From: Candidatus Gastranaerophilales bacterium
Lineage (GTDB): Bacteria > Cyanobacteriota > Vampirovibrionia > Gastranaerophilales > Gastranaerophilaceae
Assembly (NCBI GenBank): GCA_017467305.1
Contig: JAFTSM010000040.1
Span: forward strand, 1 to 51,618
Reading direction: 5' to 3'
DNA: 51,618 nt
Made by a program: the position numbers and the translations under genes. The notes under the pieces are model-generated. The model saw only the letters and a list, made by a program, of their open reading frames with translations, had not been told where the DNA came from and did no database searches. Below are positions 1 through 6,683 of this stretch, piece by piece; position 1 is the first letter of the stretch, and every line of letters begins with the position of its first letter.

Positions 1-155
1 AAGCAATTCAAACTCGCTCACGCTCAAACAGTGAATTGCCGTGATGTTTACTTCACTAAAGAAAATTAAATTATTATTTCAAGTCATTCAAATCACACTT
101 ATTTTGTTTTTTATTATTTTAATACTCTGGTTTGCCACGCTTACGCTCGCAAAGA
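1..155. other. Host intergenic flank left of the prophage; no gene seen
   Basis: No credible reading frame is present. The stretch contains two short stem-loops (3-39 and 131-153). Each encloses the same GC-rich core CGCTYACGCTC in its loop, which stands out against the AT-rich surroundings. Otherwise it is low-complexity AT-rich DNA. Confidence 0.6.
3..39. repeat. Inverted repeat enclosing CGCTCACGCTC
   Basis: An 8-bp perfect inverted repeat (GCAATTCA at 3-10, TGAATTGC at 32-39) encloses a 21-base loop with CGCTCACGCTC at 15-25. A closely similar core, CGCTTACGCTC, sits in the loop of a 5-bp stem at 131-153, and CGCTTACGCTT recurs at 46513-46523. There is no T-tract, so a terminator role is not supported. 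A dispersed extragenic element is possible. Confidence 0.4.
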
Positions 156-183
156 CATACTCATAACATTATTTATGTAAAGT
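156..183 (+). other. dif-like left attachment site of the microvirus prophage (attL)
   Basis: The site has the Xer layout: a left arm ending in CATAA (156-166), a 6-base centre CATTAT (167-172) and a right arm TTATGTAAAGT (173-183). The right arm closely resembles the XerD half of bacterial dif (TTATGTTAAAT in E. coli), and the left arm shares the terminal CATAA of the XerC half. The 16 bases at 167-182 recur exactly at 5452-5467. Recombination by the host XerCD enzymes is established for integrated microviruses; its use here is inferred from the layout. Confidence 0.75.
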
Positions 184-205
184 CAAGAATTATTTTTAAA
201 ATACT

Positions 206-1165
206 TCAAGTATGATATTTTAAGTATTTCCTCTTATAAGCTTCCTCAATAGCCTCAAAACGTTTTTGGACTTCTGGAGTAAGTTCAAAATTAATTAACA
301 ATTGTTTACATTCTTCTTTATATTTTTCAAAAAGTTCGGGAAATAATTGTTTTAATTTATTTTTAAAATATTTAGGAATAGGATACTTATAATTTCCAAG
401 TACACAATACTTTTGGTCGAATATTGATTTCATATTTTGCATAAAATATTCTAAACCAGTTCCAACGCTTGTAACTAATTTTTCACGTTTTTGTTTAATT
501 TTTTCTAAATATCTTATATTTTTAGACTCTTTTGCTTTTTTAACACAATATTGACACACATAGCGACTAGTTTTATGGTCGACTAATCCGACATCGACAA
601 AACCATTAGACCATAATTCATCACATATTTTACTTTTATATAATTTAGATTTTTTTTGAGTAATTTTATAAGGTTTTAAAATATTAATATCAGGAGGAAG
701 CCAATTGAAAATGATAATGTGATAATGGGGACGAATAGTAGACTTTTCACCTTGACCATATTCACAAACGCAAGCAAAACGAATCTTGTGATTGCTGCCT
801 AATCTTTTTCTTAGTCTTTTTAAGAATAATTGAACATCACGATAATTTAATAATCCGTTTTCTGGTAAGTGAGCGTCATCATAAGTTAGTGTTAATACAC
901 AATTATTATTCCATTTTAGATATTCAGTTGTTAAACGTAGAGTCCAGCTCTTACCTCTTTTACTTAAACAAGTAAAACATTTTCCACAAGGAACATAAAT
1001 TCTTTGAATATCATTAAATTTTGAAATATATTTTGAATTGCCAAAAAAAGCATATTCTTTTTCTTTATCAACTATTTCATTATATTGACGAGTTGTAATT
1101 TGGAAATCACCATACATAGATATAGGGTTTTTACAAAGATACATCTCTTTTAAGTCAATACACAT
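206..1165 (-). CDS. VP4: Microvirus replication initiator VP4 (HUH endonuclease, rolling circle)
   Basis: Nicks the phage origin and attaches to the 5' end to start rolling-circle replication of the circular genome. From the ATG at 1165 the protein has 319 residues. It shows the gokushovirus VP4 hallmarks: the N-terminal MCIDLK followed by a cysteine pair in PCGKCFTC near residue 60, the HUH motif RPHYHIIIF (His147 and His149), and the catalytic tyrosine pair in SRYVCQYCVKK (Tyr202 and Tyr206). The frame is open to two TTG codons further upstream. I chose the ATG because GGAG (1174-1177) lies 8 bases before it. It is the last gene of the phage and follows a strong terminator that separates it from VP8. 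All catalytic residues are present. Confidence 0.93.
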   Translation of the reverse strand: MCIDLKEMYLCKNPISMYGDFQITTRQYNEIVDKEKEYAFFGNSKYISKFNDIQRIYVPCGKCFTCLSKRGKSWTLRLTTEYLKWNNNCVLTLTYDDAHLPENGLLNYRDVQLFLKRLRKRLGSNHKIRFACVCEYGQGEKSTIRPHYHIIIFNWLPPDINILKPYKITQKKSKLYKSKICDELWSNGFVDVGLVDHKTSRYVCQYCVKKAKESKNIRYLEKIKQKREKLVTSVGTGLEYFMQNMKSIFDQKYCVLGNYKYPIPKYFKNKLKQLFPELFEKYKEECKQLLINFELTPEVQKRFEAIEEAYKRKYLKYHT

Positions 1166-1190
1166 CAACAAATCTCCTCTAATATATCCT

Positions 1191-1214
1191 AAAAAAAGAG
1201 GGACATAGTCCCTC
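1191..1214 (-). terminator. Intrinsic terminator between VP8 and VP4
   Basis: Read on the minus strand, the stem GAGGGAC-TAT-GTCCCTC (1198-1214) is followed by seven T (1191-1197), a textbook Rho-independent terminator. A second, outer stem (1184-1192 with 1221-1229, ATATCCTAA pairing) encloses it. The two may compete, because the outer stem would take up part of the T-tract. It should limit transcription of the replication gene from the structural genes upstream. Confidence 0.85.
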
Positions 1215-1236
1215 GTATACTTAGGATATGTTTTGA

Positions 1237-1362
1237 CTATAATCTTCTTCCACCGCGATACATAAAGTAAACAGAGTCTCTTAGGTTTCTTTTATTAATT
1301 CTGTTCGCAAAATAATTGAATTTACCTTGTGCATTTGACGGTCTGTTGTAAAATCTTTTCAT
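1237..1362 (-). CDS. VP8: Small basic DNA-binding protein VP8 (J-like)
   Basis: A 41-residue reading frame rich in Arg, Lys and Asn, starting MKRFYNRPSN and ending YRGGRRL. The basic composition, the size and the C-terminal R-G-G segment match the gokushovirus VP8/J-type protein that coats the genome inside the capsid (established for the family). GGAAAGG lies about 6 bases before the ATG at 1362, an excellent ribosome binding site. It lies between VP2 and VP4, the usual position, and is followed by the terminator at 1191-1214. Missing VP8 would make the capsid gene set incomplete, which supports the call. Confidence 0.8.
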   Translation of the reverse strand: MKRFYNRPSNAQGKFNYFANRINKRNLRDSVYFMYRGGRRL

Positions 1363-1515
1363 TTTAACCTTTCCTTTCTTTTCTTATGTGGTATTGTATA
1401 TTTATGGATAAAATAATTAAGTGGATATTAATTTTTTTAGGATTAATAATAATAACAATAATCATCAGCTTATTAATAATAGGAAATACACCAATAAATG
1501 ATGAGATATATAATA

Positions 1516-2190
1516 TTATTTGAGTTGGGAATTATATCCCCTTAAATAATCAAGCATATATGATAGAGTAGGATGAGCTTTAATTTGTTCATAACGGTTA
1601 AGACTTGATGCCTGTGCACCAGCAGTTAAGTTACGTTCGCGAATATTTTTATCATCAGTATATTTAGCATTTGAATAATTAAACGTAGTCATTGACTCCA
1701 TTTGACGAATATTAGCTAATCCTTGCTTAATCTGATTATCAATTAAATGACCTTGTTTATCGTTAAGTTTCATCTTAGAACGCATCTCAGCCATACGTAC
1801 AACTCTTTCCTGCATATTAGAAATTAAGTCCTCGCCTTGAATACGCTTAAGCTCAACATCAGCATTGGTAGAATTAGTTTGATTTTTAATATTAGACATT
1901 GTACTTAATCCAGACAAGAAGATATTTCCTAAATCGGAACTAGGAACGCCATTACTTGAACCGCCAACGGAACCGGTAGACGCTCCACTTCCACCAGTGG
2001 CAGTATAAAGTGGATTAATACCGGCTTTACGTAAGTCCTCGACCTCTCTCTGATGAGCTGTGTTAGACATTTTTTCTTGCCATTTAAAAGCACGCTGTTG
2101 CATCTTTCTATCATAATAATAATTCTGAGAACCAGCAATCATATTACCAATTATAGATGCTGCAGCAGCAATACCAGCAGCACCAGCCAT
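1516..2190 (-). CDS. VP2: DNA pilot protein VP2 (minor capsid, H-like)
   Basis: A 224-residue protein with the characteristic gokushovirus VP2 start: an Ala/Gly/Ile-rich hydrophobic N-terminus (residues 2-20), then KWQEKMSNTAHQREVEDLRK and AGINPLYTATGGSGAS. In the family it is the pilot protein that guides the genome into the cell. The C-terminal half is polar and predicted helical, with many Gln and Asn. Its ATG overlaps the VP1 stop by one base (TAATG at 2188-2192), which indicates translational coupling. Confidence 0.93.
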   Translation of the reverse strand: MAGAAGIAAAASIIGNMIAGSQNYYYDRKMQQRAFKWQEKMSNTAHQREVEDLRKAGINPLYTATGGSGASTGSVGGSSNGVPSSDLGNIFLSGLSTMSNIKNQTNSTNADVELKRIQGEDLISNMQERVVRMAEMRSKMKLNDKQGHLIDNQIKQGLANIRQMESMTTFNYSNAKYTDDKNIRERNLTAGAQASSLNRYEQIKAHPTLSYMLDYLRGYNSQLK

Positions 2191-3944
2191 TAGAACCTAC
2201 CTCCAAAACTCCAAGGAACACTATAACGAGCCATTGGACGAGTAAATTTACAATCCATTGAACTATCTACTAGAAATTGCGGTTGCGGATTTTCTTCTGT
2301 ACCAGTAATAGCTAAGACTCTATCAAGTGGAATATTATACTCAATAAATTCACCATTTAATTTAGTAGTATCTGGGTCAAAATACTCAGCTAAATGATAG
2401 CGGTCTAATGAAATAGAAGGGTCATCAGGGTTTGAAACAAAATCACCAGTAATAATATTTTCACCATATTTATACTCAGCCCAAGCTTCTTGATAGCCAA
2501 GAGTAGACTCATTAATACTATTACCATTTTCATCAACATCATCATCATTTAAAATAATTAATTCTTTTCTTTTAACTGGTTGTTCAGATATATGTTGCAA
2601 TAATGGATGATAAAAGTCATACTTTGTTTTTCTAGACCATTTTCTATGAAGGCCTTGTTGATAATAGTTATCAGTAGTAATTGATAATATACCAATAACA
2701 ACACCAAAATCATCAAAGGCTTTAACAAAGTCATAACCACGGTCAAGAAATGCGTGAGAAACAGCGGCTAAATTACCTTGAGGAGTTTCATTAATTGTTT
2801 CAGTAGTAGCAGATGTTTGAGCAATAGGAGTAGTATAGAATGCTTGTTTATATGAAGCCAAAATTTCTGGAACACCTAATTCAGCGTCAGCAATTTTAAC
2901 TTTAAAACCACCTTCAATCTTCTCTTGGTAGCGTGTACCAGTTCTAGCCTCTAATTCTTTAATAGCTTGAACTTGAATAGCTGTTCTGAAATCAGAAATA
3001 GAAATACCATTAACATTAGACAAATCAGCAATTAAACCAGAATATTCTGGTTCATTCGTTACACCTACAGAACGTGTTGAAAGGCTTGCACCTGTTCCAA
3101 TACTTGAATTACCTGTTTCTAAACCATATACATTTGGATATAATCTTAAATTATCTTCTGACGAGTATCCTAAACCTGCTTTCACGTCTGAACCTGTACT
3201 ATTTGAACCTGACATCAAGCCTAATGTCATACCATTGCCGAAAACTGGTACAGTACCAGTAGATAAATTCATAATAACTGGGTCGCCCTTTTGCTGCCAC
3301 GGTAACATAGAGGTAAAATAATCATGAGATTTATTTCTCTTAAGTAATTGATAATTACTTAATTGGTCACTGTCACCAAATTCATCAACTGGGCTATCAG
3401 TTGTACCAGTTCCACCGATATTTTTCCAAGTTTGCAGATTTTGGTCACGATACCAATAGTTATAAATTAAATTATAGGCTCTTAAACCTAATGTATTGAA
3501 CTCATAATTTTTGCCATTAGCACGGATACCGAAACAATCAAAGATTGAACGACGTTCTACACCAGAAGAGCCAGTATTTAATGTTGGGACTAAATAATCT
3601 GTAGAGTCATTAGGATTTCTTTGTTCACCCATTAACTTCTTCCAGTTATCCCAAATATATCTATATTTTACATAATAGAACTCGTAGCAAACGTACATAT
3701 TTTGCATAATAGGAACTTGCAAAGCAGATGCGGGTCTAATTAAGTGAGAACTTTTTAATTTTAAAATATCTCCTGGAACTGTTTCAATACAACAAATTGG
3801 GATTAAATAACCACTGTCTATAGTTCCGTGCCAACCGACGGGAGTATCAAATGTTGAATACTCAACAGCATTGGAAGTAGATACACGAGAGAATAAATGT
3901 GATTGAGATTTTGAACTAACTGAACTTTGACCTAGTCCATTCAT
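2190..3944 (-). CDS. VP1: Major capsid protein VP1 (F-like)
   Basis: A 584-residue protein forming the T=1 microvirus capsid. Family landmarks are visible: the N-terminal segment with FDTPVGWHGTIDSGYLIP and ETVPGDILKLK, the region with MYVCYEFYYVKYRYIWDNWK near residue 85, and the C-terminal RPMARYSVPWSFGGRF, corresponding to the RPLPKYGTPG-type ending of gokushoviruses. A Gly/Ser/Thr-rich stretch around residues 215-300 is probably the surface-exposed spike loop that varies between gokushoviruses. The protein is slightly longer than the usual 530-570 residues. The leader is about 120 bases and contains two hairpins. The nearest SD-like AGAAAGG is unusually far from the ATG. Confidence 0.95.
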   Translation of the reverse strand: MNGLGQSSVSSKSQSHLFSRVSTSNAVEYSTFDTPVGWHGTIDSGYLIPICCIETVPGDILKLKSSHLIRPASALQVPIMQNMYVCYEFYYVKYRYIWDNWKKLMGEQRNPNDSTDYLVPTLNTGSSGVERRSIFDCFGIRANGKNYEFNTLGLRAYNLIYNYWYRDQNLQTWKNIGGTGTTDSPVDEFGDSDQLSNYQLLKRNKSHDYFTSMLPWQQKGDPVIMNLSTGTVPVFGNGMTLGLMSGSNSTGSDVKAGLGYSSEDNLRLYPNVYGLETGNSSIGTGASLSTRSVGVTNEPEYSGLIADLSNVNGISISDFRTAIQVQAIKELEARTGTRYQEKIEGGFKVKIADAELGVPEILASYKQAFYTTPIAQTSATTETINETPQGNLAAVSHAFLDRGYDFVKAFDDFGVVIGILSITTDNYYQQGLHRKWSRKTKYDFYHPLLQHISEQPVKRKELIILNDDDVDENGNSINESTLGYQEAWAEYKYGENIITGDFVSNPDDPSISLDRYHLAEYFDPDTTKLNGEFIEYNIPLDRVLAITGTEENPQPQFLVDSSMDCKFTRPMARYSVPWSFGGRF

Positions 3945-3995
3945 AATTTTATTTTATACCTTTCTATTTAATAATTAATATCAGTTTTACTTATA

Positions 3996-4059
3996 ACACC
4001 TACAAAATAACGTAGGTGTCACCTAGCAATAGAGTAACAAGGATAAAAAGCTAGGTGAC
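3996..4059. repeat. Two adjacent stem-loops in the VP3-VP1 gap
   Basis: Stem 1 is ACACCTAC (3996-4003) with GTAGGTGT (4012-4019). Stem 2 is GTCACCTAGC (4018-4027) with GCTAGGTGAC (4050-4059). The stems share the CACCTA core and overlap by two bases, so they cannot both form fully. They lie in the only sizeable gap between structural genes. They could act as a transcription attenuator, an mRNA stability element or a packaging/origin signal in single-stranded DNA. There is no T-tract, so simple termination is unlikely. Confidence 0.6.
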
Positions 4060-4068
4060 CCTATCGGG

Positions 4069-4638
4069 TTATGATGTGTAATTCATTTGCTCGTTTTGTT
4101 GCTTTTCAATAAACTCTTTATATGCTTTATCACGTGCAATTTTACGTTGCTGCGGCTCATAATAATTCTTTTTATAATCATCAGTCATTAAATTGACTGG
4201 GTCGAAATCTGAACTATTAACATATTTACTAAAAGTTTCTAAATTATCATCAAATTTACGTCTAATTTCTGATGGAAGAGCATCAAATTGAGCCTTACAT
4301 TGAAGATATAGATTAACTCTTTCGCCAAAGTCTTTAAATTGACTAAAATCACCATATTGAGGAATAGCAGGATTATTAGGAAACATACTATCATCTCTTC
4401 TTCTCATTCCGTATAATTCCATAATTTCTTGCGGACTCTTAGCCTCATAAGGGTTTTCAAATAACATACTTTCGCCTTTATTAATAGTTACTTGAGTTTT
4501 ACGAGATTTAAAAACATTATGCTTGATATATAATTGGGCGGGAGCAAGTTCCGTTTGCTCATTAGAGAGCAAATCATTATCAACTATAACATCATTATTT
4601 AATGTCTCATCTAATTCACTAACGGTTTTATTAGGCAT
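4069..4638 (-). CDS. VP3: Internal scaffolding protein VP3 (B-like)
   Basis: A 189-residue, charged, helix-rich protein. In gokushoviruses VP3 directs procapsid assembly and is lost on maturation. The position directly before VP1, the size and the central segment with SPQEIMELYGMRRRDD and YGDFSQFKDF fit the family. I chose the ATG at 4638 because GAGGAG lies 8 bases upstream. The longer open frame would add 15 residues encoded entirely within the preceding gene. The start overlaps the end of the 77-residue gene (stop at 4631-4633), implying coupling. Confidence 0.85.
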   Translation of the reverse strand: MPNKTVSELDETLNNDVIVDNDLLSNEQTELAPAQLYIKHNVFKSRKTQVTINKGESMLFENPYEAKSPQEIMELYGMRRRDDSMFPNNPAIPQYGDFSQFKDFGERVNLYLQCKAQFDALPSEIRRKFDDNLETFSKYVNSSDFDPVNLMTDDYKKNYYEPQQRKIARDKAYKEFIEKQQNEQMNYTS

Positions 4639-4864
4639 TAGTTGACTCCTCAATATCATCTTCATCACAAAGAGTTTCATCAATTTTTTTATTAATATCT
4701 TTTAAATGTTCATCTAAAGACAAATACATCTTACATAATTCAGCTTTATCAATAGTAAATGGAAGTGCTGCATCTAAGTTTTGACATACAAGTCCAATAT
4801 TTAACATTAAAGCATCACGTGAAGACTCAAGACATTGAATATAAACATTATTAAATTTAGACAT
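4631..4864 (-). CDS. Small phage protein of unknown function (77 aa)
   Basis: I do not recognise this acidic 77-residue protein. It is predicted mostly helical, with LDEHLKDINKKIDETLCDEDD near the end. GAAAGG lies 8 bases before the ATG, and the gene is wedged between VP5 (stop at 4868) and VP3 (start inside its last codons), so it is translated as part of the phage operon. The position suggests a role in assembly or host takeover, but nothing in the sequence says which. Confidence 0.7.
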   Translation of the reverse strand: MSKFNNVYIQCLESSRDALMLNIGLVCQNLDAALPFTIDKAELCKMYLSLDEHLKDINKKIDETLCDEDDIEESTNA

Positions 4865-4867
4865 AAT

Positions 4868-5269
4868 TTACCTTTCTACTATAATTTCTTCTTTTAAATT
4901 CTTTTTAAATAACTCATTAAATGAATAAATATAAGTTCTAAACCTATCTAATAAGTGAGATACTTTTCTTTGAAGTTGTACTGTATAATACAATCGTCTT
5001 GCATTAAAATTTTCTGTATCAATTCTGTATACATATTTGCTTGGACGGACTTCTAAAATATGACCTTTTTTTAGAATACAAGTGCCAATAATATGTAATT
5101 CGGGATTAGGTGCAAATTTAGAACCTTCATTTACAGCCATAACAAGATAACGGCAAATAGCATTATTAACAGTTTTAGCAGTAAATGGGCTGTAAGGGTA
5201 ATCACCAACATCATAAGAATAGACAGAACAAATATAATGCTCATCTTTACCTTTTGGAACATTAAACAT
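4868..5269 (-). CDS. VP5: Gokushovirus VP5-like non-structural protein
   Basis: A 133-residue protein with the VP5 pattern. It opens with a segment around CSVYSYDVGDYPYSPF, then TVNNAICRYLVMAVNEG, a Pro-rich turn and ELHIIGTC, followed by a basic, tyrosine-rich C-terminus. VP5 is thought to act in switching to single-stranded DNA synthesis and packaging (family knowledge, weakly established). The ATG at 5269 is preceded by AAGTAGGTG, one mismatch from the extended Shine-Dalgarno. An in-frame GTG two codons upstream (5275) is the alternative start. Confidence 0.75.
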   Translation of the reverse strand: MFNVPKGKDEHYICSVYSYDVGDYPYSPFTAKTVNNAICRYLVMAVNEGSKFAPNPELHIIGTCILKKGHILEVRPSKYVYRIDTENFNARRLYYTVQLQRKVSHLLDRFRTYIYSFNELFKKNLKEEIIVER

Positions 5270-5275
5270 ATTCAC

Positions 5276-5386
5276 CTACTTAAACATCTTAATAAGTGAT
5301 ACGATACAACCAATTAATTCAAAAACCTTTTCAAAGGTATTCAATACAGATGCTTTTACATCAGCAAAAGTTACACCATCAGCCAT
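5276..5386 (-). CDS. Very small phage protein (36 aa), first gene of the prophage operon
   Basis: A 36-residue reading frame starting MADGVTFADVKASV and ending SLIKMFK. AAAGGAG stands 9 bases before the ATG at 5386, the best ribosome binding site in the prophage. The C-terminal half (FELIGCIVSLIKMF) is amphipathic to hydrophobic and could sit in a membrane. It begins the phage transcription unit and its stop lies just before VP5. The function is unknown. A small lysis or membrane-active peptide is one possibility, on size and hydrophobicity only. Confidence 0.6.
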   Translation of the reverse strand: MADGVTFADVKASVLNTFEKVFELIGCIVSLIKMFK

Positions 5387-5411
5387 AGATATACTCCTTT
5401 CATTTGTTTAC

Positions 5412-5429
5412 TACACAAACACTTGTGTA
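5412..5429. promoter_or_regulatory. Perfect palindrome upstream of the first phage gene
   Basis: TACACAA-acac-TTGTGTA, a 7-bp inverted repeat with a 4-base spacer, lies between attR and the first phage gene, where the phage promoter should be. It is a candidate operator or leader hairpin. No repressor gene is visible in the prophage, so a host protein would have to bind it. Confidence 0.4.
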
Positions 5430-5440
5430 TCTGATAGGAA

Positions 5441-5468
5441 TATATATATATCATTATTTATGTAAAGA
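5441..5468 (+). other. dif-like right attachment site of the prophage (attR)
   Basis: The centre CATTAT (5452-5457) and right arm TTATGTAAAGA (5458-5468) match attL. The left arm (5441-5451) is only alternating TA and keeps little of the XerC half-site, so it is probably the phage-derived arm. Joining the left arm of attL to the right arm here rebuilds an uninterrupted host site with good dif character at both arms. Confidence 0.7.
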
Positions 5469-5540
5469 CTAAAATAATATCCTTCACTATTTTGAAATAT
5501 ATCTAGAATGTAGTAAAATATTATTAGATTGGTGGATGTG

Positions 5541-6677
5541 ATGAAGAAAAAAATAATTGTTTTATTAATATTATTAGGGTTTGGAGTTTCTGATTCTTCA
5601 TTACTTGCATATGCAAATACACCATTCCAAGGACATATTGAGGAAACAAACATTAATCCGAAAGAAGCTGGAGAAAAGCTTTTTACTAAAGAACAAGAAA
5701 AGCTTGAGGGAAATAAAGTTATAGAGTTAACTGTTTCACAAGTATTGGCTGGTACAACTTCTGTTGAAGGTGATGAATTTTTTGCTGAAGTATCAGAAGA
5801 TGTTTTAGCTGGTAGTGGGGTACTTCTTCCAAAAGGAACTGTTGCTCACGGTTCTATAAAAAATATTGTAGACCCAAAACGTTTTGGGCGTGATGGTTAT
5901 ATCGAACTTTCTTTTGATTATTTGATGACACCAGACGGTAGAGAAATTCCAATAGAAGGAGATATGACATCAAGATTAAATCCTGCTAAATCTGTTGCTA
6001 AAGTTGCTGGAGAGAATCTTACATATACAGCTATCGGTGGTGTTACTGGGGCAATGGCAGCAATGGAAGTCGCTGGTTTGCCAGGTGCTATTGCAAGTCA
6101 AGGCTATACTGTTATTGGCGGTGCGGCTCTAGGTGGAGTTATTGCTCTTGGAATGAGTCTTTTTAGAAAAGGTGATGATGTTCTAATCGCACCAGGGGAT
6201 GAAATTAAAGTTAAAATCTCTAGTGCAACACCAATTCAAATTATGACTCATGAAGCTGTTAGGCAAGATGAACTTAAATATGAGGGGCTAGAAGTTAGTA
6301 TTACTGACGTCTTACTAGAAAAAGACCCATTTGATAATTTAAATACAATTACTTTAGATGTGATTATAAAAAATGGTTCTAAAAAAGATTTTTCTACATT
6401 TGATATTAAATTACAAAGTGATTTACATAAAAGCTATTCACCATCAATATTTTCAGACTATGCTAATTCTCTAGCAATGAAAACTATTAAGAGTGGGGAT
6501 AATGTCTCTGGAACGCTTTCTTTTTCTGTAGATAGCCCAAATAGACAACATTGGCTTGTTTTCTATGATAGAAGAACAAATAAACCTTTAGCAAAAATTT
6601 CTGTTGATAATGCAATAAAAGATTTAAAAATTACAGATTTACAAAAAAAACGCAAAAAAAGAAAGAAAGTAATGTAA
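5541..6677 (+). CDS. Secreted protein of unknown function with signal peptide
   Basis: A 378-residue protein. The N-terminus (MKKKIIVLLILLGFGV, then LLAYA before NTPF) is a typical signal peptide. Residues about 60-140 form a beta-rich region with GSGVLLPKGTVAHGSI and GYIELSFDYLMTPDGREIP, whose layout recalls the beta-barrel of VirB10/TrbI-like proteins (weak resemblance). A Gly/Ala-rich stretch around residues 155-210 could insert in a membrane. A second beta domain fills residues 240-350 and the tail is strongly basic (KKRKKRKK). I chose the ATG at 5541 because GGTGG lies 5 bases upstream. A TTG four codons earlier is the alternative. The Crp/Fnr gene starts 6 bases after its stop. It is the first host gene right of the prophage. 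Confidence 0.65.
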   Translation: MKKKIIVLLILLGFGVSDSSLLAYANTPFQGHIEETNINPKEAGEKLFTKEQEKLEGNKVIELTVSQVLAGTTSVEGDEFFAEVSEDVLAGSGVLLPKGTVAHGSIKNIVDPKRFGRDGYIELSFDYLMTPDGREIPIEGDMTSRLNPAKSVAKVAGENLTYTAIGGVTGAMAAMEVAGLPGAIASQGYTVIGGAALGGVIALGMSLFRKGDDVLIAPGDEIKVKISSATPIQIMTHEAVRQDELKYEGLEVSITDVLLEKDPFDNLNTITLDVIIKNGSKKDFSTFDIKLQSDLHKSYSPSIFSDYANSLAMKTIKSGDNVSGTLSFSVDSPNRQHWLVFYDRRTNKPLAKISVDNAIKDLKITDLQKKRKKRKKVM

Positions 6678-6683
6678 TTTACT

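Larger units (their letters stand above)
167..5467 (-). mobile_element. Integrated gokushovirus-like Microviridae prophage
   Basis: A 5,285-bp unit is bounded by the 16-bp direct repeat CATTATTTATGTAAAG (167-182 and 5452-5467) and codes on the minus strand throughout. It contains the full gokushovirus gene set: VP1 major capsid, VP2 pilot protein, VP3 scaffold, VP4 HUH replication initiator, VP5 and the small basic VP8, plus two short unknown genes. The length matches packaged gokushovirus genomes (about 4.5-6 kb). No integrase gene is present, as expected for elements that borrow host XerCD. All genes look intact, so the element is probably able to excise and replicate. Confidence 0.92.

Noticed and set aside
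1363..1470. Minus-strand 33-codon frame just upstream of VP8
   Set aside because: No Shine-Dalgarno and low-complexity Ile/Asn composition. It only happens to end next to the VP8 start.
1404..1523. Plus-strand 39-codon hydrophobic frame inside the prophage (MDKIIKWILIFLGLII)
   Set aside because: No ribosome site, the opposite strand to every phage gene, and microvirus genes lie on one strand. The hydrophobic look comes from ATT/ATA-rich DNA.
5411..5653. 80-codon minus-strand frame crossing attR
   Set aside because: It spans the phage-host junction and overlaps the signal peptide of the secreted protein. No ribosome site.
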